DNA of 64,000 nt from Limibacillus halophilus (GTDB lineage: Bacteria > Pseudomonadota > Alphaproteobacteria > Kiloniellales > CECT-8803), in assembly GCF_014191775.1 (NCBI RefSeq), contig NZ_JACHXA010000001.1:434001-498000 (forward strand). The letters are read 5' to 3'. The translations under genes and the position numbers were made by a program. Below the pieces are notes generated by a model. It searched no databases. It was given only the letters and a program-made list of their open reading frames with translations, and was not told the DNA's origin. Numbering within the stretch: the first letter of the stretch is position 1; each line of letters begins with the position of its first letter. Positions 55,049 to 63,398 of this stretch are shown one piece after another.

Positions 55049-55651
55049 GTGGAACAACGATCTAGCGAGACGGCGGCAAACCACGCCTCGGCGGCGGAGC
55101 GTTTCATCAGCTCCTTCGCGAAGGGCCTGACTGTCGTGGGCGGCATCAGCCTTGTGCTGATGATGGTCCAAATGGTGCTCGATGTGTTTATGAGTAACGT
55201 TTTTCATGCACCTATCGAGAGCAACCTGGAGGTGGTCTCAATTTACTACATGGTTGCGGTGGTTTTCTTGCCCCTGGCCATTGTGGAGTTACGGCACGAG
55301 CACATCCAGGTAGATCTTTTTGTTCGATTGCTACCTAAATTGGCGCAGCGGGGGCTCTATATCATGGGCAACCTGATTAGTGCCGTGTTCTTCGGAATTC
55401 TGGCCTATCAGACATGGCTCGACGCCGTTAAGTCCTTTCGCATACAGGAAATGGTGATGGGGGTCGATTTCATCGAAATCTGGCCGTCCAAATTCATCCT
55501 GCCGATCAGTTTCGCAGTCATTCTGATGGCGATCCTTCTCCACGCTTGGAAAGCATTGAGGCAGCCGGACTTCGACCCGACGCCGAGTGCACCAACATCT
55601 TTGGAAGAACAGGATTCGGCTCAGCCGGCCCAGGGGCAGAAGCATGGATAA
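55049..55651 (+). CDS. dctQ: TRAP transporter small permease (DctQ family)
   Basis: 200 residues from a GTG at 55049 with GGGGAGAGAA directly upstream. Four predicted spans: VGGISLVLMMVQMVLDVFM, EVVSIYYMVAVVFLPLAIVEL, YIMGNLISAVFFGILAY and FILPISFAVILMAILL. Paralogous to the DctQ at 40697. It is co-transcribed with the hyu genes, 18 bp after the second hyuB stop, so the transporter very probably imports the Hyu substrate. Confidence 0.93.
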   Translation: MEQRSSETAANHASAAERFISSFAKGLTVVGGISLVLMMVQMVLDVFMSNVFHAPIESNLEVVSIYYMVAVVFLPLAIVELRHEHIQVDLFVRLLPKLAQRGLYIMGNLISAVFFGILAYQTWLDAVKSFRIQEMVMGVDFIEIWPSKFILPISFAVILMAILLHAWKALRQPDFDPTPSAPTSLEEQDSAQPAQGQKHG

Positions 55652-56951
55652 TGTACTGATCGGTTTCATTGGGCTGGCCGCCGGACTGGTCCTCATTGGA
55701 CTGAGGATTCAGATTGGCGTGGCCGTCGGTTTTGTATCCTTCATCGGCATTGGCGTGATCCTGAATATGAAAGCTGCGTGGGGCATGCTGACGGCAGTCC
55801 CCTTCAACTTCGTCGGCGACTGGAACCTGACGGCAATCCCGATGTTCCTGCTGATGGGCTACGTGGCGTCTTCGTCGGGCCTGACACAGGGTTTGTTCAA
55901 GGCGATGCGGATCTTTCTGTCGCGCTTGCCCGGTGGCTTGGCGGTTGCCAGTGTAGGCGCTTGTGCGCTGATGTCGGCGGCTTCCGGCTCCAGTGTTGCC
56001 ACGGCCTCTTCTATGGCGCGAATCGCAACACCGGAAATGCTGCGGTATCGCTATAATCCGGGCCTTGCGACAGGCGTGGTCGCTACCGCCGGTACCTTGG
56101 GCTCCTTGATTCCGCCAAGTATTCTGATGGTGCTATACGGCTATTATGCCGAGGTCTCCATCTCTCAGTTGTTCATTGCCGGTATTGTCCCCGGCTTGCT
56201 TTCGGCGGTGATGCTGTCCCTGATGATCATCACCCGGGTCAAGATCAATCCGGAGCTGGCGCCACGGGTTGAGGAGGTCTTTTCTGCGCAGGAAAAGTGG
56301 GATGCCCTAAAAGAGGTTTGGCCCCTTCCTGTGCTTGTGCTGGGTGTGCTCGTCGGTATCTTCATCGGGCTATTCACGCCGACGGAAGCAGGCGCTGTTG
56401 GCGCGTTCCTGGCGATCGTCCTGGCAGCCGTCCGTCGGACCCTTTCCTGGCCGGTGCTCAAGGACGCGATTCTCAGCACCCTTTCGAGTACTGCTGGCAT
56501 CTTCATGGTCGTGATCGGCACCGTTCTGCTGGGCAAGTTTATGGCTCTGAGCGGCGTACCTACCTTCATCGCGAAAGAGCTACTGATGTTCGGCGGCGAC
56601 GAGTTGACCGTGATCATCATGGTTACCGTGCTCTACCTGGCCCTTGGCATGTTCCTGGACTCCATCGGTATACTGCTGTTGACGCTGCCGATTATCTTGC
56701 CGGTTGCACGTGAAGCCGGAATCGACTTCATCTGGTTTGGCATCATCCTTATAAAGCTGCTCGAAATCGGGCTTATCACGCCCCCCGTAGGGCTCAATGT
56801 TTACGTGATGAAGGCCGCCCTTGGCAGTATCGTAAGCCTGCAGGAGATTTTCCGGGGCGTTACCTGGTTCGTCATAATCGAGATCGTAACCCTTGCGATT
56901 ATCGTGGCATTCCCGCTGCTATCGCTCTGGTTGCCCGCATTGATGCAGTAA
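55644..56951 (+). CDS. dctM: TRAP transporter large permease (DctM family)
   Basis: 435 residues from the ATG at 55644, inside the last codons of dctQ (eight-base overlap). About 12 spans; AASGSSVATASSMARIATPEM, GTLGSLIPPSILMVLYG and KLLEIGLITPPVGLNVYVMKAALG are near-identical to the copy at 39371. Its cognate binding protein is encoded at 57898, beyond the nitrilase and on the opposite strand. Confidence 0.95.
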   Translation: MDNVLIGFIGLAAGLVLIGLRIQIGVAVGFVSFIGIGVILNMKAAWGMLTAVPFNFVGDWNLTAIPMFLLMGYVASSSGLTQGLFKAMRIFLSRLPGGLAVASVGACALMSAASGSSVATASSMARIATPEMLRYRYNPGLATGVVATAGTLGSLIPPSILMVLYGYYAEVSISQLFIAGIVPGLLSAVMLSLMIITRVKINPELAPRVEEVFSAQEKWDALKEVWPLPVLVLGVLVGIFIGLFTPTEAGAVGAFLAIVLAAVRRTLSWPVLKDAILSTLSSTAGIFMVVIGTVLLGKFMALSGVPTFIAKELLMFGGDELTVIIMVTVLYLALGMFLDSIGILLLTLPIILPVAREAGIDFIWFGIILIKLLEIGLITPPVGLNVYVMKAALGSIVSLQEIFRGVTWFVIIEIVTLAIIVAFPLLSLWLPALMQ

Positions 56952-56965
56952 GGAGTTGAAGATTT

Positions 56966-57820
56966 ATGCCCAGTCAATCTGATCGGCTTGTCGTTTCGGC
57001 CATTCAGATCACCGCAGTGGACGGTGAAAAGGACGCTACGGTTGAGAAGATGCTCAACTTGATCGACCAAGCGGGGGAGCGGGGAACGCGCCTTTGTGTC
57101 CTGCCGGAACTATGGACTGGCCTTGGGTTCTCCGATGCGACGGTTTACCGGTCGATCGCCGAGCCAATTCCGGGTCCCGTGACCAACTTGCTGGCGGAAA
57201 AAGCCAAGAAGTACGGCATGTATATCGGTGGATCGCTTTATGAGGAGGCGGCCGACGGGCGTTACCACAACAGCCTGCCGCTTATCGATCCGCAGGGTTT
57301 GATCGTCGGCACCTATCGGAAAACGCATCTGTTCGACGCACCCAACCGGACTGACATTCCTCCGGGCATCCGCGAATCCGATAAGATTACCGCCGGCGAT
57401 TGTCTTGACGTGCTTCAAACGGACGTGGGTCGCGTTGGCCTTTCCGTCTGCTCTGATCTGCGTTTCCCGGAGATCTACCGGGAGATGGCGCTCCAGGGGA
57501 CCGATATCATGGTTTGTGCGTCTGCATTCCTCAGCCCGCGTTACGATCACTGGGAGTTCTTCCTGCGCGCTCGTGCGACCGAGAACCAGTGCTTTGTCGT
57601 GGCTTCGGGACAGTATGGCGTGGAGCCCAAATCCGGGCTGGCATTTGTCGGGCGGAGTATGATCGTGGACCCTTGGGGGACCGTCGTGGCAACGGCATCC
57701 GATACGGAGTGTTGCGTAACCGCGGAGATCGACTTGTCGTTCATCGAGGAAGTGCGCCGCCGCTATCCTTTGCTGGATCAACGCCGTCCGGCGCTTTATC
57801 GGACCCTCCGAGGTTCCTGA
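56966..57820 (+). CDS. Carbon-nitrogen hydrolase (nitrilase superfamily)
   Basis: 284 residues. Catalytic triad Glu48 (LPELW), Lys119 (YRKTHLFD) and Cys162 (SVCSDLRFPE). TYRKTHLFDAPN and GDCLDVLQTDVGRVGLSVCSDLRFPEIYREMA suggest the omega-amidase/predicted amidase or N-carbamoyl amino acid hydrolase branches rather than true nitrilases. As last gene of the hyu-TRAP operon it could cleave the N-carbamoyl or amide product of HyuAB ring opening (inference). It ends at a strong bidirectional terminator. Confidence 0.92.
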   Translation: MPSQSDRLVVSAIQITAVDGEKDATVEKMLNLIDQAGERGTRLCVLPELWTGLGFSDATVYRSIAEPIPGPVTNLLAEKAKKYGMYIGGSLYEEAADGRYHNSLPLIDPQGLIVGTYRKTHLFDAPNRTDIPPGIRESDKITAGDCLDVLQTDVGRVGLSVCSDLRFPEIYREMALQGTDIMVCASAFLSPRYDHWEFFLRARATENQCFVVASGQYGVEPKSGLAFVGRSMIVDPWGTVVATASDTECCVTAEIDLSFIEEVRRRYPLLDQRRPALYRTLRGS

Positions 57821-57842
57821 GATCGGATGGAATACCGTAGAA

Positions 57843-57873
57843 AAAAGGGCCTCTCCATCGGAGAGGCCCTTTT
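57843..57873. terminator. Bidirectional intrinsic terminator
   Basis: AAAAGGGCCTCTCC (57843-57856) pairs perfectly over 14 bases with GGAGAGGCCCTTTT (57860-57873), three-base loop. The plus strand continues CTTTC after TTTT, and the minus strand has six T's, so it ends both the rightward hyu-TRAP-nitrilase operon and the leftward dctP gene. Confidence 0.93.
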
Positions 57874-57897
57874 CTTTCGTCTGTCTTCAGACCGAAC

Positions 57898-59031
57898 TCA
57901 GTTGCCGTAGGAAGCGGCGTCGATCCGGCTGTAAAGATTGTCTTTCAGAACCTTCTTGAGCGCGGCGGCATCCGCCCGGTCAATGCCATCGAGCAAGCCT
58001 TCCCACTTGGTCAACGTTGCCTCGAAGCGAGCTACCAGACCCTCGGGATCAGGAACGTTGAAGCGCTCCGTACCTTCCTTGATAGCCGTGGCCCGGACGA
58101 TATTCGCGGCAAACTCGTTCGTCGCCGCCAGATCTTCGGCCGAGGCTTGAGTGACTGTCACGCCATGCGACGGCGCTTCAGCCAACGCCTCTTCGGCCGC
58201 GTTAACGTAGCCGATCATCGTGTCGACCAAGGTGTCGGAAATGGTGTCCAGGATGATGCGGCGCTGACCGGCTTCCAAATCGCCCCAGAAATCCTTGTTG
58301 AAGGCGTATTCCCAACCGGCGAAATAGACACCGAGGGGAATGTTATAGGTGTACTTCGCAACGTCCCAAAGAGACCGGCTCTTCAGATCATTGGCTGCGT
58401 TGGAGGCGCAATCCAGTTGTCCACGCTCCAGGCCGGTGAACATCTCCGAAGAGGGGACGCTGACCGGAACGGCGCCGATGCTGCGTGCCCATTCAGCATG
58501 CACCGGTCCGGGCATGCGGATTTTCAGGCCCTTCATGTCATCCAGGCTTTTGACTTCCTTGGCACACATGATGGTGTACTGCGGCGTCGCATAGCCGCCG
58601 GCAAAGACAATGCCAAGAGAATCGAAGCGGGCTTTCATCTCCGGATCGTTCATGAAGAAATCCGTCACTGCGAAGGAAGACGTCATGATGTCGCGCAGCC
58701 CGAAGCCAAGGATCGAAAGCGTATTGTCCTCGGGCAGGTCGGTCGGTGTGTAGGTGCCAGCGTGGTAGGTCAGATGCGCAATGCCATCCTGCAGACCGCT
58801 CAGATGCGCGTTAGGCGGCAGCAATGCGGTGCCGGTAAACAGGTTAACCTTGATGTCGCCATTCGAGGCGGCCTCAAGCGTTTTGGCCCACTCAACGTAG
58901 CCGTACTTGGTCAAGGGGTGCGTATCCGGGAACCAGATGCTCGCATTGATTTCGGTGGCTGCCTGTGCGCCGGTCGTCATTGCCAGGGCAGCGGCCAGCC
59001 CCATCCCTGCCGCGCGGATATTAAATTTCAT
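57898..59031 (-). CDS. dctP: TRAP transporter substrate-binding protein (DctP family)
   Basis: 377 residues, signal peptide GMGLAAALAMTTGAQA (cleaved near residue 24), GGGAG six bases before the ATG. Close paralogue of the binding protein at 41961: TKYGYVEWAKTLEAAS, PSSEMFTGLERGQLDCASNAANDL and SRSLWDVAKYT. It is convergent with the operon that carries its likely permeases, so binding protein and permease are expressed from separate promoters. The region 59032-59285 upstream holds its promoter (AT-rich, no clear operator seen). Confidence 0.94.
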   Translation of the reverse strand: MKFNIRAAGMGLAAALAMTTGAQAATEINASIWFPDTHPLTKYGYVEWAKTLEAASNGDIKVNLFTGTALLPPNAHLSGLQDGIAHLTYHAGTYTPTDLPEDNTLSILGFGLRDIMTSSFAVTDFFMNDPEMKARFDSLGIVFAGGYATPQYTIMCAKEVKSLDDMKGLKIRMPGPVHAEWARSIGAVPVSVPSSEMFTGLERGQLDCASNAANDLKSRSLWDVAKYTYNIPLGVYFAGWEYAFNKDFWGDLEAGQRRIILDTISDTLVDTMIGYVNAAEEALAEAPSHGVTVTQASAEDLAATNEFAANIVRATAIKEGTERFNVPDPEGLVARFEATLTKWEGLLDGIDRADAAALKKVLKDNLYSRIDAASYGN

Positions 59032-59285
59032 AGCCTTCTCCCATCCATGAATTCTCAGAGTATGTTCTGCGGCGGGCGATGCTGTCGCCGCGGCCGGAAC
59101 ACGAGCATTCAGTCTAAGGATGCTTTTTATTTATTCAACAAAAATGAAAAAAATGTCACAATTTTTAACCCATGTTAGCAATTATCCCCGTTGTTCTACA
59201 GTGAACTTGATTTTCTAACCACCTATGAGAAGAAAAAAGCGCAGCGGGAATCACGCCGAGGTGTTAATAACCCGGCCGTGGTCAG

Positions 59286-60170
59286 TCAGGGCTCAGGCTT
59301 GGCGGCCGTGGGGTAGAGGCGAAGCCATACCGGAAGATGGTCCGAGGCGCAGGTTTCCTGGTCGATCCAGATGTCGACGAGACCTGCCGCCAGTCTGTCA
59401 CTGACAAAAAAGTAGTCGCGACAATGCAAACCCTGCGGCCACTGTTTTGGGTCGTCTAGGCCGCAAGTGCCGTCATGCGGGGCATCACCCTTCAAGACCC
59501 GCCAGGCATCCTGGAAGAGATTGCCGGACCGGCCTTCGATGGACGATAGCATGGCACGATAAACCGCGTCGTTAGGCTCAGCGTTAAAATCTCCGCAGAC
59601 AATGGCATCCTGCGGGCGCGGCACCGCAGCGTAGGGGCCTTCTGATACGGTCGCTGCAACCAGCCGCTCGTTATCATGGGCTTCTTGCTGCAGGGCTTTC
59701 AAGCGTTCCACCTGTGCCTTACGCTGCGGTTCCGAATGAAACTCCAGGTGTGTTGTAATGATGCGCAACGGGTGCTCGCCCGATTGAACGACCACTTCTG
59801 TCGCCTGACGCGGCATGTGCTTGACGCCCGCCGCGGCGGGTTGCGGCAGCGGGTGCCGGAAGACTTGAATGACGGGGAGTCGTGACAGAACCAGATTGCC
59901 GAACTCCAGTGTTCGGTTGTTTACCCCGCTTGCCGCTTGCCGCTCGATCGCCGGGCCATAGACAGCGCGATAGCCATCGAACAAGGCAGCCAAAGCTGCG
60001 ACCTGGTCTTCTGCAGCAGAGGGCCCCAAGCTTGGCAGGAATCTTGCGACTTCCTGGAGGCAGACGACTTCCGGCCTGCCTTTCTCCAGGATTCGTGCCG
60101 CGATGCGCTCCAACGAAGCGATGCCGTCTGTACCGAGACCGAACTGGATATTCCAGGTAACAATCTCCAT
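59286..60170 (-). CDS. Endonuclease/exonuclease/phosphatase family protein
   Basis: 294 residues from the ATG at 60168-60170, which overlaps the permease stop (TGATG); the frame is open much further upstream without similarity. EEP-superfamily residues: TWNIQ (5-9), VCLQEV with the metal Glu, ITTHLEFH, CGDFNAEPND and ASDHLP at the end. Such metal-dependent enzymes cleave phosphoesters in nucleic acids, phosphoinositides, sphingomyelin or glycerophosphodiesters. No signal peptide. Being the last gene of a UgpABEC-like operon, it may act on an imported phosphodiester (inference). Confidence 0.9.
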   Translation of the reverse strand: MEIVTWNIQFGLGTDGIASLERIAARILEKGRPEVVCLQEVARFLPSLGPSAAEDQVAALAALFDGYRAVYGPAIERQAASGVNNRTLEFGNLVLSRLPVIQVFRHPLPQPAAAGVKHMPRQATEVVVQSGEHPLRIITTHLEFHSEPQRKAQVERLKALQQEAHDNERLVAATVSEGPYAAVPRPQDAIVCGDFNAEPNDAVYRAMLSSIEGRSGNLFQDAWRVLKGDAPHDGTCGLDDPKQWPQGLHCRDYFFVSDRLAAGLVDIWIDQETCASDHLPVWLRLYPTAAKPEP

Positions 60171-60991
60171 CACTTGATGCCTGCGTGCATGAAGGATTGG
60201 ACAAACTGGCGTTGGAACAACAGGAAGGCAACCAGCAGCGGCGCGACGGCGAGCAGCGTTCCGGCTGTTATGATTGACCAATCGACCCCGGACTCCGGCG
60301 CGCCGAAGATTGCCAGACCAACGGTCAAGGGACGAGTTGAAACCGAGTTGGTGATAATCAGAGGCCAGAGAAAATTGTTCCAGTGATGACTGATGGAAAC
60401 CAGCCCAAAGGCAATGTAGGTAGGCTTTGCCAGCGGGACGAAGACACGCCACAGGATCGAAATTTCCGAGCAACCCTCGATGCGGGCGGCGTCTTCTAGT
60501 TCCTTTGGGATCGTCTTGAACGTTTGGCGCAACAGGAAGATGCCAAACGCACTGGCCATATAGGGGAGGCCGATGGCCAGGATGCTGTCGACCAAGCCAA
60601 GATTGCTCATCGTCCGGTAGTTCTCGACGATCAGAACTTCGGGCATGATCATTAATTGTAGAAGCACCAAGGCAAAAGCCAGATTCTTACCCCAGAAGTC
60701 ATAACGGGCGAAGGCGTAGGCCGCCAGGGTGCACAGGAAAAGCTGCGCGATCAGTATCATCGTCACAAGTAAGAAGGTGTTGACGAAGTACCGGCCAAAG
60801 GGCGCCTGCGACCAGGCGGTGGCGAAATTTTCCAGTGTAAGAGGCGCAAGAAGATCGAAGCGGGTGGCGTACTCCGGAGGATGGAAGGCTGCCCAGAATG
60901 CATAAACCAACGGCAGCAGCCACAGAACGGCCACCATCCAGGCGCCGATGATCTCTAGCCAGCGTCCCGGTGTGTTTCTGACCGCGCTCAT
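60170..60991 (-). CDS. ABC transporter permease (MalG/UgpE family)
   Basis: 273 residues, six spans, with the coupling loop PKELEDAARIEGCSEISILWRVFVPLAKPTYIA near residue 175. VYAFWAAFHPPEYATRFD is UgpE-like. Its ATG overlaps the UgpA-like gene stop by four bases. It forms the membrane pore of a carbohydrate or glycerol-3-phosphate type importer. Confidence 0.93.
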   Translation of the reverse strand: MSAVRNTPGRWLEIIGAWMVAVLWLLPLVYAFWAAFHPPEYATRFDLLAPLTLENFATAWSQAPFGRYFVNTFLLVTMILIAQLFLCTLAAYAFARYDFWGKNLAFALVLLQLMIMPEVLIVENYRTMSNLGLVDSILAIGLPYMASAFGIFLLRQTFKTIPKELEDAARIEGCSEISILWRVFVPLAKPTYIAFGLVSISHHWNNFLWPLIITNSVSTRPLTVGLAIFGAPESGVDWSIITAGTLLAVAPLLVAFLLFQRQFVQSFMHAGIK

Positions 60992-61872
60992 CTGTAGTGA
61001 ATCCTTTTGTCGAGCGCGGTGAACTTACCGACCGCTATCAAGGCCAGCAGCAGGAGGAGTACAACGGTCAAGGTCGAAGCGTAGGACTGATCGAAGAAGC
61101 TGAAAGCCACTTCGTAGATGTAATAGAGCAGAAGCGATGAGGCGTTGTCCGGCCCACCCTTGGTCAGGATGAATAAATGATCCACAAGTTTGAAGGAGTT
61201 GATCACTGCGTTAATCAGGACGAAGAGCGTGGTCGGCATCAATAGTGGGAATGTTACGCGCCAGAAGAAGTACCAGCGGCTGGCACCTTCCAGGCGCCCG
61301 GCTTCCTCTAATTCATGGGGTAGAGATTGCAGGGCGGCCAGGTAGAAGATCATGAAGAAACCGGCTTCCTTCCAAACGGTCATCACGATGATACAGGCAA
61401 GAACCGTGTCCGGGTCGCCCAACCAGTTCTGAGAGTGAAAGCCGAACACCCGCGTCACTTGGTCGAGCAAACCAATATCGGGCGAATAGAAGAAAAGCCA
61501 GATGTTCGCCACGGCGATCATCGGCAGGACGGTCGGCGTGAAGTAGGCCATGCGCACGACGCCTCGCAGCGGCAGTCGTTCGTTGACCCAGAGCGCCATT
61601 AAGATCGCAATGGCGACGCTGGTCGGAATGGTGCCGACTGCATACCAAAGGTTGTTTGTCAGGACTTTCCAGAAGACCGGATCTTCCAGCATGTAGGCAT
61701 AATTGTCGAGCCCGACGAACTTGCTTGGCCGTCGGGCTGTTCCCGAGGAAAAGAAGCTTTGCAGCAACGTTGCAACGGCGGGGTAATGGGTAAATGCCAC
61801 AAGCAGGGTCGCGGCAGGCATCAACAGCAGCCAGCCGTAAACCTGGTTCTTGATGAATCTGGGCCCACCCAT
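60988..61872 (-). CDS. ABC transporter permease (MalF/UgpA family)
   Basis: 294 residues, six spans. The coupling loop is PHELEEAGRLEGASRWYFFWRVTFPLLMPTTLFV near residue 200; FVGLDNYAYMLEDPVFWKVLTNNLWY is the usual UgpA periplasmic segment. It lies 73 bp downstream of the binding-protein gene, from which a strong hairpin separates it, and overlaps the next permease. Confidence 0.93.
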   Translation of the reverse strand: MGGPRFIKNQVYGWLLLMPAATLLVAFTHYPAVATLLQSFFSSGTARRPSKFVGLDNYAYMLEDPVFWKVLTNNLWYAVGTIPTSVAIAILMALWVNERLPLRGVVRMAYFTPTVLPMIAVANIWLFFYSPDIGLLDQVTRVFGFHSQNWLGDPDTVLACIIVMTVWKEAGFFMIFYLAALQSLPHELEEAGRLEGASRWYFFWRVTFPLLMPTTLFVLINAVINSFKLVDHLFILTKGGPDNASSLLLYYIYEVAFSFFDQSYASTLTVVLLLLLALIAVGKFTALDKRIHYR

Positions 61873-61895
61873 GTGTTGTTACTCCGAGAAAGGTC

Positions 61896-61923
61896 CCGAG
61901 GGCGCGGCTTGCCGCGCCCTCGG
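61896..61923 (-). other. Strong intercistronic hairpin between binding-protein and permease genes
   Basis: CCGAGGGCGCGGC (61896-61908) and GCCGCGCCCTCGG (61911-61923) form a perfect 13-bp stem with a TT loop, 22 bp past the binding-protein stop and 23 bp before the permease start. There is no U-run (GGACCTTTC follows on the minus strand), so it probably stabilises the binding-protein mRNA and lets only part of transcription continue, as in the malE-malF gap of E. coli. Confidence 0.75.
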
Positions 61924-61945
61924 AAACAAGGAGGCATTCCGTCTG

Positions 61946-63238
61946 TTAGCGATACCGCCGCAACAGGCCGTCAGCAGCTTTCTGAGCCTCGGTAAGAGCT
62001 TCGGTCGGTGACTTACTACCGGTCAGGGCCGCCTGAATGGCGTCGTCGAGCAGTTTTCGTACCCGGCCTGTCTGGTAGGTCGAAAGCTCAGCCGTTGCAA
62101 ATTCGAGCTGATCACGAGCCACCGCGGCCGGCGGGAACTCGACCACGTAGTTCTTTAGCTTGTCAGTCTCATAGGCATCGGGGCGCGTGCCGATGTAACC
62201 GGTCTTGATGCTCCATTCCGCTGTTCGTTCGGGCTGTGTCAAGAACTTAATCAGCTTCAAAGCGGCCTGCTGTTCGGCCTCGCTGGTGTCCTTGAAGATG
62301 TAGAAGTTGCCACCGCCGGTTGGCGTTCCGCGGCTGACCTTCGAGGGTAGCATCGCTACACCGAAATCAAAGCTTGCGTTGTCCTTCACGGCGGTCAGAT
62401 TGCCCGTGGAGTGCCACATAATGGCGGTTTTGCCTTCCAGGAAGTTCTGCCGCAAGGTACCCCATTCGATGGTCCCTTCCGGCATTACGCCCATTTCCGA
62501 TCCAAGGCCTTTCCAGTACTCCAAAGCTTCGATGGTGGCGGGTGCGTCGAAAAAGGTCGTGGCGCCGTCTCCACTCATCAGAACCTGACCGTTCTGCTTG
62601 GTCAACGCGCCGAACATCCAGTAGGGATACCCGGTGGAGGGGATCATGGCGCCCCATCTCTCGACGGTGCCGTCGCCTGCCTTCTTGACGAGCTTCTTGC
62701 CCATGGAGGCAAGCTCATCCCAGGTTTGCGGCGGATTCTCGGGGTCCAGGCCGGCTTCGCGGAAAGCATCCTTGTTGTAGTACATCACGATGGTCGAGCG
62801 CTGGAAGGGAATACCCCAGGTCTTGTCATCGGTAATACCGTTCTCCATGAGAGCCGGGTAAAAGCCCTTCAACCAAGCCTTGTCTTCCTCGCTGCTCACG
62901 ATGTCGTCGAAGGCAATGATCGCGTCTTGCTCGATCAACTCGTAAATATCGATGGAGAACATGACGGCAAGCTGAGCGGGCTCACCACTCTTCAGCGCTG
63001 CCAGCGCCTTGATGCGCGCGTCGTTGTAGTTGCCGGCGTAGATGGCGTTGACATCGATGTCCGGGTTCTCCGCTTCGAAGTCGGCAACCAGCTTATCGAC
63101 CACCTCGGTCAAGGGTCCGCCGACCGCTACGGGGTAATACATGGTCAATTCGGTCTTTGCGTCCGCTGTCGCGGTGGCGGCCAGGCCCACGAGGGCTACG
63201 GCGGCTCCGAATGCGGTATTTCTGATGATCCTAAACAT
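61946..63238 (-). CDS. ABC transporter substrate-binding protein (UgpB-like, family 1)
   Basis: 430 residues from the ATG at 63236-63238, with GGAGGAA about nine bases upstream; an in-frame ATG at 63256 would add six residues and overlap that site. Signal peptide GAAVALVGLAATATADA. TELTMYYPVAVGGPLTEVVDKLVADFEAENPDIDV and YYNKDAFREAGLDPENPPQTWDEL are typical of family 1 sugar/glycerol-3-phosphate binding proteins. Ligand undetermined; UgpB similarity is by eye. Confidence 0.92.
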   Translation of the reverse strand: MFRIIRNTAFGAAVALVGLAATATADAKTELTMYYPVAVGGPLTEVVDKLVADFEAENPDIDVNAIYAGNYNDARIKALAALKSGEPAQLAVMFSIDIYELIEQDAIIAFDDIVSSEEDKAWLKGFYPALMENGITDDKTWGIPFQRSTIVMYYNKDAFREAGLDPENPPQTWDELASMGKKLVKKAGDGTVERWGAMIPSTGYPYWMFGALTKQNGQVLMSGDGATTFFDAPATIEALEYWKGLGSEMGVMPEGTIEWGTLRQNFLEGKTAIMWHSTGNLTAVKDNASFDFGVAMLPSKVSRGTPTGGGNFYIFKDTSEAEQQAALKLIKFLTQPERTAEWSIKTGYIGTRPDAYETDKLKNYVVEFPPAAVARDQLEFATAELSTYQTGRVRKLLDDAIQAALTGSKSPTEALTEAQKAADGLLRRYR

Positions 63239-63398
63239 GGGATTCTGTTCCTCCATGGTTTGCCGTATTTTGAGAGTTCCGGAAGAAACCGACTTCCAAT
63301 CCTCCCATCTCAGGGGCCTTGCTTGATCCGAGGTGACGGAAACGTTTCTTTATCATTGCCTCGGAATAACCGGTGCCCAGACCGGTGAACTCAAGAAA

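Noticed and set aside
59286-60473. N-terminal extension of the phosphoesterase to 60473
   Set aside because: The extra 101 residues are antisense to coding sequence of the permease, show no similarity, and the TGATG overlap at 60170 gives a coupled start.
63368-63385. ACCGGT-GCCCAG-ACCGGT inverted repeat as a terminator after the ATPase gene
   Set aside because: The stem is only six pairs with no U-run and lies inside a same-direction operon gap; too weak to call a terminator.
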